The notes beneath the pieces were generated by a model. That model was not told where the DNA came from. It worked only from the letters and a program-made list of their open reading frames with translations, and searched no databases. Shown here piece by piece: positions 14,090 to 18,785 of a DNA stretch of 18,785 nucleotides (its first letter is position 1; each line of letters opens with the position of its first letter). The position numbers were made by a program, and so were the translations under genes. Source of the DNA: Nitrosomonas sp. (GTDB lineage: Bacteria; Pseudomonadota; Gammaproteobacteria; Burkholderiales; Nitrosomonadaceae); contig DOOY01000038.1 of NCBI GenBank assembly GCA_003514765.1, positions 1-18,785 on the forward strand. Direction: 5' to 3'.

Positions 14090-15433
14090 CTATTGTTTAC
14101 TGATGCCGGTATATAAATCATGTGCATCGGAACCGGTAATTTCTACTTGTAAGAAATCACCAGGCTGTAAGTCGGCAGGTGGCGTGTTGACATAAACAAG
14201 TCCGTCGATTTCCGGCGCATCGGCACTGCTTCTTGCAATGACTTGACCGTCTTCGACGTGATCGATCATAACGGTTATCGTTTGCCCGATTTTGTCAGCC
14301 AGGCGCTGCCGGCTGATTGTTTCCTGAACTTCCATGAAACGGGCGTAACGTTCATCTTTGATTGCTTCCGGAACAGGATCGGGTAGCGTATTGGCCGTTG
14401 CGCCATCAACCGGAGAATATTTGAAGCAGCCCACGCGATCCAATTGTGCAGCCTGCAGGAACTGAAGTAGTTCCTCAAACTCGGCTTCGGTTTCACCTGG
14501 AAAGCCGACAATAAAAGTGCTGCGCAGGGTGATGTCAGGGCAAATTTGCCGCCATTGTTGAATGCGTGACAAATTGTTTTCGGCATTGGCGGGGCGTTTC
14601 ATGGCTTTAAGAATGCGCGGATTGGCATGTTGCAGCGGCACATCCAGATAGGGCAGTATCTTGCCTTCGGCCATGAATGGAATAATTTCGTCGACATGCG
14701 GGTAAGGATAGACATAGTGCAGCCGCACCCAGACGCCCAATTCTCCGAGTGCGCTGGCCAGTTCGGTTAAGCGTGTCTTGATCGGCCTGCCTTGCCAGAA
14801 CCCGGTGCGGTATTTGATATCGACGCCATAGGCGCTGGTATCCTGGGAAATAATCAATAACTCCTTAACGCCTGCATTCACAAGGTTCTCTGCTTCCTGC
14901 ATGACCTGATGGATCGGGCGGCTGACCAGGTTGCCGCGCATGGATGGAATAATACAGAAAGTACAGCGGTGGTTGCAGCCTTCGGAAATTTTGACATACG
15001 CATAATGTTTGGGCGTCAAACGAATGCCTTGCGGTGGAATCAGACTGGTAAACGGATCATGCGGTTGCGGCAAGTGGGTGTGAATGGCTGACATGACTTC
15101 CGGCAGGGCATGCGGCCCGGTGACTGCAAGCACTTGCGGATGAGCGTTTTTGATTACATTGCCGTCTTCTTTGGCGCCCAGGCAGCCGGTAACAATGACC
15201 TTGCCGTTTTCGGCGAGCGCTTCGCCGATTGCATCGAGCGATTCCGCTACGGCGCTGTCGATAAAGCCGCAGGTGTTGACGACAACCAGATCTGCGGATT
15301 CATAAGAAGGCGAAATTTCATAACCTTCCGCTCTCAGTTGCGTCAAGATCTGTTCGGAATCCACCAATGCTTTGGGGCAGCCCAGTGAGATGAAGCCGAC
15401 TTTGGGTGATGCATGTTGTTTAAGTAATGACAT
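14090..15433 (-). CDS. rimO: Ribosomal protein uS12 methylthiotransferase RimO
   Basis: Adds a methylthio group to an aspartate of ribosomal protein S12 using two iron-sulfur clusters. The N-terminal methylthiotransferase domain carries C19 ([13 protein letters not shown]), C55 (NTCGF) and C84 (TGCLGAKED); the [11 protein letters not shown] signature separates RimO from MiaB. The radical SAM cluster is C153, C157 and C160 in [10 protein letters not shown]-terminal TRAM domain lies about residues 375-445. Length is 447 residues (E. coli RimO 441). The start at 15433 gives MSLLKQH; a TTG three codons upstream is less likely. No clear ribosome binding site is seen. Identification is firm. Confidence 0.97.
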   Translation of the reverse strand: MSLLKQHASPKVGFISLGCPKALVDSEQILTQLRAEGYEISPSYESADLVVVNTCGFIDSAVAESLDAIGEALAENGKVIVTGCLGAKEDGNVIKNAHPQVLAVTGPHALPEVMSAIHTHLPQPHDPFTSLIPPQGIRLTPKHYAYVKISEGCNHRCTFCIIPSMRGNLVSRPIHQVMQEAENLVNAGVKELLIISQDTSAYGVDIKYRTGFWQGRPIKTRLTELASALGELGVWVRLHYVYPYPHVDEIIPFMAEGKILPYLDVPLQHANPRILKAMKRPANAENNLSRIQQWRQICPDITLRSTFIVGFPGETEAEFEELLQFLQAAQLDRVGCFKYSPVDGATANTLPDPVPEAIKDERYARFMEVQETISRQRLADKIGQTITVMIDHVEDGQVIARSSADAPEIDGLVYVNTPPADLQPGDFLQVEITGSDAHDLYTGISKQ

Positions 15434-15578
15434 GAAATACAATTGAATGAAAAAAAGTGGATGATGCTCGAATGGTGGAATTTTAACGTATCCTGTACGA
15501 TAGTGGTTTTTAATCTTGTCAGCAGGCTGTTAAGAGGCGATGCAGTTAATGGCAGTGGGCAATGAGAAATGAGTATGA

Positions 15579-16154
15579 ATGATGAGTATATGCATGCGTA
15601 AATTCAGTGCCGGGACTATCGCCGCGCTGTTATTACTGTGCGGGTTGCCGGTTGCCGCCCGGGCGCAGGTTGAATGCGATACGCTGCAACACTGGGTCGC
15701 GCTTGAAAATAATCTGAAAATGAATCAGAAGCATTTGTTTTGCGGTGAATGGGACCGTAATCGCCCGAAAGGTTTTCATTCGAGGCCGGGCGGCGTCAAT
15801 CCCGATACCGTGGCCGCATTTTCCATTCAGGATAAAGCCAACGCGGCGGGTGTTTATACCGGCAGATGGTCGTATAAAAATAATCCGCGCAAAAACAAAT
15901 TCTCTTCCATGTTTCCCGACCGATGTTCCACCGATCAAGTGCTGAATTCCATTGCCTATGCAGTTGAAAATCAGACGCAATGCCCGGAAGGTGCGCCCAA
16001 CTGGACGCAGTGCGGCCCTAATCAGCCCGGCGGGACAGAAGATGCAACGGCCAGCGATGCAAAATACTGCAGTGTCAACGGCCGGTTCTTTACCATCGGT
16101 TTTGCGCCATCCAGGAATAATCGCGTGAATACCGCTTTTCCATTCTATCAATGA
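15579..16154 (+). CDS. Exported EndoU-like nuclease, candidate toxin
   Basis: A 191-residue exported protein with a signal peptide ending AARA (about residue 29). The mature part resembles bacterial EndoU endonucleases: KHLFCGEW (H52), KGFHSRP (H67) and KNKFSSMFP (K107) fit the His/His/Lys triad that cuts RNA, and CSTDQVLNSIAYAV follows as in the family. Six cysteines remain after processing (33, 55, 116, 135, 145, 164), consistent with disulfides and export. It is much shorter than CdiA-type toxins and has no delivery domain. Several ATGs are possible (15579, 15582, 15594), none with a strong ribosome binding site. The next gene overlaps it by ATGA, the usual arrangement for a toxin with its immunity protein. 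RNase activity is inferred. Confidence 0.8.
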   Translation: MMSICMRKFSAGTIAALLLLCGLPVAARAQVECDTLQHWVALENNLKMNQKHLFCGEWDRNRPKGFHSRPGGVNPDTVAAFSIQDKANAAGVYTGRWSYKNNPRKNKFSSMFPDRCSTDQVLNSIAYAVENQTQCPEGAPNWTQCGPNQPGGTEDATASDAKYCSVNGRFFTIGFAPSRNNRVNTAFPFYQ

Positions 16155-16477
16155 ATGCGCATACCTGCACATGGCCGGGACGTATTCCAGGTGATCCCGT
16201 GCATGACCGTATTGTTGCGTATTTGACCGTAGATATCCAAAAAAGTCCGGCATGGTCAACTGAATTGATGACTAAAATCAAAGCGGTGCGGTCAGGAAAA
16301 CTTTCATCCTGGGAACGGACGGGCAATGCCTATTGCCTGTACGTTTATCCGCACTATGTTGTCATTGAAGATGATTATGTGGAAGAATCCGAAACCATCC
16401 GAGTACCGATTGCAACATTTGTTGCGGCCGTTAATGCCTGGCATGACATGATTCATAATCGCGGCACTGAAGCCTGA
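16151..16477 (+). CDS. Probable immunity protein for the EndoU nuclease
   Basis: A 108-residue protein with no signal peptide, starting at an ATG that overlaps the EndoU stop codon (ATGA). By eye it shares a pattern with the YacL/UPF0231 family: SSWERTGNAYCLYV against the E. coli RSWQRAGHEYTLWM-like segment, followed by a strand, an acidic stretch (EDDYVEESE) and a C-terminal helix FVAAVNAWHDMI. The acidic patch would suit binding a basic nuclease. The immunity role is inferred from small size, lack of export signal and translational coupling; the YacL resemblance is from memory and modest. If the pair is not a toxin system, the protein could be a chaperone or regulator. Confidence 0.7.
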   Translation: MNAHTCTWPGRIPGDPVHDRIVAYLTVDIQKSPAWSTELMTKIKAVRSGKLSSWERTGNAYCLYVYPHYVVIEDDYVEESETIRVPIATFVAAVNAWHDMIHNRGTEA

Positions 16478-16510
16478 TCATGAATTCACCCGGCATTTTT
16501 TCGACGCCTG

Positions 16511-17044
16511 TTAAGGAACTGTAATAGCAGGTTGAACAACGCTGCAATTTTCACTCATCCACTGCCCGCGTGTTTCGGCTGTCGCATGGACAGGATTACC
16601 CATGACTGTACTGTCAAATTCAGTATGTCCGGTAAATTCTTCCGAACTGATAAAAACGCCTTCAGCTGTGCCATCCCCCTGAAACTGCGCATTGTTGCAA
16701 ACCAGATCTAATTGGAAACGGTTTCCGGTCCGTGTGGCGTTTTTAACCGTACAGCCAGATTGATCGTCATAGAAATAAGTAGGAATTTCCTGCGCCGCCA
16801 TTGCGGATGTAATACAAACTTGTGAAACAGCAGCATTATTTTGAATTTTCGGTATAACCAGTCCGTACTGTTTGGCCAGATCTGTGATCTGTTGCATTTG
16901 TTCGGATGGAATATGCGGTACCAGTGCCAATAAATCCGATGTGGTCGACACTTCCCATAAACCTGGCCGGATGTTATTTTGTGCGGCTGAAACAGGCATG
17001 ATACATATCACGCAACAAACGATTGCAAAGAAGATTTTTAACAT
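16511..17044 (-). CDS. Exported DUF3617 family protein
   Basis: A 177-residue exported protein. The start at 17044 is chosen because a signal peptide follows directly (MLKIFFAIVCCVICIMPVSA, cleaved near residue 21) and AAGG lies upstream; the longer frame to 17290 adds an unlikely N-terminus and overlaps the opposite gene. The mature part opens NIRPGLWEV, the family hallmark, and has four cysteines later (VCITSAM, GCTVKN, LVCNN, NCSVV), likely paired as disulfides. DUF3617 proteins are periplasmic and of unknown function. It is divergent from the lipoprotein gene at 17135, sharing a 90-base promoter region. Confidence 0.85.
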   Translation of the reverse strand: MLKIFFAIVCCVICIMPVSAAQNNIRPGLWEVSTTSDLLALVPHIPSEQMQQITDLAKQYGLVIPKIQNNAAVSQVCITSAMAAQEIPTYFYDDQSGCTVKNATRTGNRFQLDLVCNNAQFQGDGTAEGVFISSEEFTGHTEFDSTVMGNPVHATAETRGQWMSENCSVVQPAITVP

Positions 17045-17077
17045 GATAAACGAGACCTTAGAAAGTTGAATGCAAAC

Positions 17078-17083
17078 ATTATA
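17078..17083 (-). promoter_or_regulatory. Possible -10 box for the DUF3617 gene
   Basis: The minus strand reads TATAAT here, 34 bases upstream of the ATG at 17044, within the short divergent region. The -35 position (CTGCAA at 17-base spacing) matches the consensus at only three positions. Confidence 0.35.
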
Positions 17084-17134
17084 AGTTTTGCGACGACAAT
17101 TTGCAGTCAGTAAAGTGAAATACAGGATAAAAAA

Positions 17135-17578
17135 ATGAAGTTGAATCTGACAGTACTTTTGATGATCGCCTTGTCGGGTTGCGAAGCTGTTCCGAAAGCT
17201 GCGCAACAGGCACAAACGGATGACAAGCTGATCGGTGTCTGGGAAGGTGAGTATTTGGAAAAAGACGGTACGCTTAAAAAATGGACGCAAACGAGAAAAG
17301 AAGATGGCACATATCGGATTGAGTTTCGTTTTGTGGAACCGGGCGGCACCGTCAATCGTTTTTCAGAACTGGGTCTATGGTGGATTAAAGACGGTTTGTT
17401 TCATGAACTGGCCCCCTCCTGGATGAAGCATCCCGATAGTTATCAATATCATTTTAAAGATAACAATTGCATTGAATTTTTACTCGTTGACAGCCGGGAG
17501 TCAATTGAGGATATCGGTAAATATTATTTTGTTGAATGCCTTTCAGATACGGTACCATTGGCAAGAAACATTGATTAA
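17135..17578 (+). CDS. Small lipoprotein, lipocalin-like
   Basis: A 147-residue predicted lipoprotein. The N-terminus MKLNLTVLLMIALSGC carries a lipobox (LSGC) with the lipidated cysteine at residue 16; position +2 is Glu, so outer-membrane sorting is likely. The body begins LIGVWEGEYLEKDGTLKKW, a pattern seen at the start of small lipocalin-like or DUF-type beta-barrel proteins, with alternating strands to the end. AGGA lies 8 or so bases before the ATG. It is followed after 23 bases by the J-domain gene, so the two may be cotranscribed. No specific family or ligand can be named. Confidence 0.75.
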   Translation: MKLNLTVLLMIALSGCEAVPKAAQQAQTDDKLIGVWEGEYLEKDGTLKKWTQTRKEDGTYRIEFRFVEPGGTVNRFSELGLWWIKDGLFHELAPSWMKHPDSYQYHFKDNNCIEFLLVDSRESIEDIGKYYFVECLSDTVPLARNID

Positions 17579-17601
17579 TCTTTACGTTGCAATTTCCAAA
17601 T

Positions 17602-18762
17602 ATGATGTCGAAATCCATTAACGCCGCCGTTCAAATTCAGCAGGCCACAAAACAAAAAAAGCTTTCAACCGCGCAGAAAAAATTCAATAATCTGATTAAG
17701 AAAATTGATAAAGAAAAGAAACGCCTGCAAGAATGGCAGACGCTGACACCCGATTTTCAAAAAAAGTTGTTGGATGAGTATCAACCGTTGCTGCGGAAAT
17801 TAATGAATCTGCAAGCCGCTTTGGTGCGGCGTCTGGATGAATTTCACAACCGGCGCAGTTTTACCCAGACCCAGAATAATAAGATTTCCCATGTTATTTG
17901 CGAATTATGCACCGGATTAATCGATCATTCTGATGCAGATGATTTGCAAGTCATTTATGAAAAGCACAGTGGTACCGGATATGGCATTGAGTGTGATGAA
18001 TTCAGTGATTTGATGGGAGATATGATGAAGGAAATGTTCGAGGATCAATTGGGCATTGATTTAGGTGATGATTTTGACCATACCGATCCGGAGGCATTTG
18101 CGCGGCATGTCGCCGAAAAAATGCGCGCGGCAAAAGAAGCTGATCAACCGCGCGCCCACAAGACGAAAAAACAGACAAAGCACCAAGCAGCTCAGGAACA
18201 GCGCCGTATAGCTGCCGAGAAAGTCGAGCAGGAAAATATCAGTCAGTCCATTAAAACGATATACCGTCAATTAAGCACGGCGGCACACCCGGATCGGGAA
18301 ACGGAGCCAGAAGAAAGGGCGCGGAAGACGGAAATCATGCAGCGCGTAAATATGGCGTATGCAAAAAAGGATTTGTTGAAATTGCTCGCGTTGCAGCTTG
18401 AACTGGAGCAAATTGACCAGAACCATATCAATACAATTGCAGAAGATCGGCTCAAAGCATACAACCAGATTCTTGAAAGTCAACTAGCCCAGCTCCAGAT
18501 GGAAATCGAACAAGCTGAACTGCCATTTCGTATGTCTGCCCGCATTTCTCCTTATGCAGCGATTCGTCCGAATGAAATGATGCATGATTTAGAAAGAGAT
18601 GCCCGGGAGTTACGCCAGAATATTGACCGGCTTGATAAGGAACTAAAATTTCTAACGACTGTTAAAAACATGAAAATATGGTTGAAAAACGGTGGTTTGT
18701 CTGAGGACGCTGCATTGCCGGGCAACTTGTTTGATGAAATGGATATGTTTGATTTGCGTTAG
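17602..18762 (+). CDS. J-domain (DnaJ-like) protein
   Basis: A 386-residue cytoplasmic protein with a J-domain-like segment in an unusual, internal place. HPD at residues 229-231 lies in IYRQLSTAAHPDRETEPEER, preceded by a helix and followed by RKTEIMQRVNMAYAKKDLLKLL, the helix III pattern of J domains that stimulate DnaK ATPase. The first 90 residues are a charged coiled coil (KKIDKEKKRLQEW), a middle part has an acidic stretch (about 135-165), and a second coiled coil spans about 260-365. Cysteines at 100, 103 and 131 do not form a DnaJ zinc finger. The start at 17602 is chosen over TTG at 17587; neither has a clear ribosome binding site. The partner and client are unknown. Confidence 0.8.
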   Translation: MMSKSINAAVQIQQATKQKKLSTAQKKFNNLIKKIDKEKKRLQEWQTLTPDFQKKLLDEYQPLLRKLMNLQAALVRRLDEFHNRRSFTQTQNNKISHVICELCTGLIDHSDADDLQVIYEKHSGTGYGIECDEFSDLMGDMMKEMFEDQLGIDLGDDFDHTDPEAFARHVAEKMRAAKEADQPRAHKTKKQTKHQAAQEQRRIAAEKVEQENISQSIKTIYRQLSTAAHPDRETEPEERARKTEIMQRVNMAYAKKDLLKLLALQLELEQIDQNHINTIAEDRLKAYNQILESQLAQLQMEIEQAELPFRMSARISPYAAIRPNEMMHDLERDARELRQNIDRLDKELKFLTTVKNMKIWLKNGGLSEDAALPGNLFDEMDMFDLR

Positions 18763-18785
18763 CTGGAGGTTGGAGGTTGGGAGTT
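18763..18785. repeat. Start of a short G-rich tandem repeat at the window edge
   Basis: Directly after the J-domain gene stop, the sequence reads two units of TGGAGGT followed by TGGGAGT, so a heptamer is repeated at least twice and then degenerates. The tract is cut by the window end, so its extent is unknown. Confidence 0.4.

Noticed and set aside
13880-14116. Plus-strand frame of 78 codons
   Set aside because: It is antisense to the YyaL remnant and to the end of rimO, with no ribosome binding site.
17045-17290. N-terminal extension of the DUF3617 protein
   Set aside because: It would bury the signal peptide and overlap the start of the divergent lipoprotein gene.

Overview
The window reads as chromosomal DNA from an ammonia-oxidising betaproteobacterium of the Nitrosomonas type. 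The best evidence is the small cytochrome at 13418-13729. Its predicted mature form is 81 residues, starts DADLAK, has a CLNCH haem site and a VPMPP methionine loop, and closely resembles the Nitrosomonas europaea cytochrome c-552 as I remember it. RimO, family I pyrophosphatase and a DUF3025 protein fit the same placement. No rRNA, tRNA, CRISPR array or intact insertion sequence is visible.

Layout. 1-2354 is AT-rich and gene-poor: a small secreted cysteine-ended protein runs into a periplasmic alpha-carbonic anhydrase, flanked by two long stretches without a convincing gene. 2355-3460 holds a small membrane protein and a convergent hemerythrin-like protein. 3491-3631 is a short element with inverted ends that recurs, diverged, at about 12680-12876. 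3758-5878 is a two-gene unit of a small exported protein and a secreted metzincin-type zinc protease. 6044-7045 has a zinc-ribbon membrane protein converging on inorganic pyrophosphatase. 7188-9337 is an overlapping MFS transporter/DUF3025 pair. 9470-11975 is a glycosyltransferase followed by a PaaK/CapK-like adenylating enzyme, probably a small cell-surface polysaccharide operon.

12078-14063 contains housekeeping genes mixed with decay: a truncated DUF5995 gene, a VOC protein, an OsmC-like protein, a perfect 20-bp hairpin terminator, cytochrome c-552, and a collapsed remnant of a YyaL (DUF255) gene. rimO follows. 15579-16477 is a probable EndoU nuclease toxin with an immunity protein overlapping it by four bases. 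The window ends with a DUF3617 protein, a small lipoprotein and a J-domain (HPD) protein.

Most interesting: the exported EndoU/immunity pair standing alone, outside any large toxin-delivery gene; the exported partner protein just upstream of the metzincin; two gene remnants absent from a simple ORF view (DUF5995 and YyaL); and the repeat family with inverted ends. None of these is proven novel from sequence alone.
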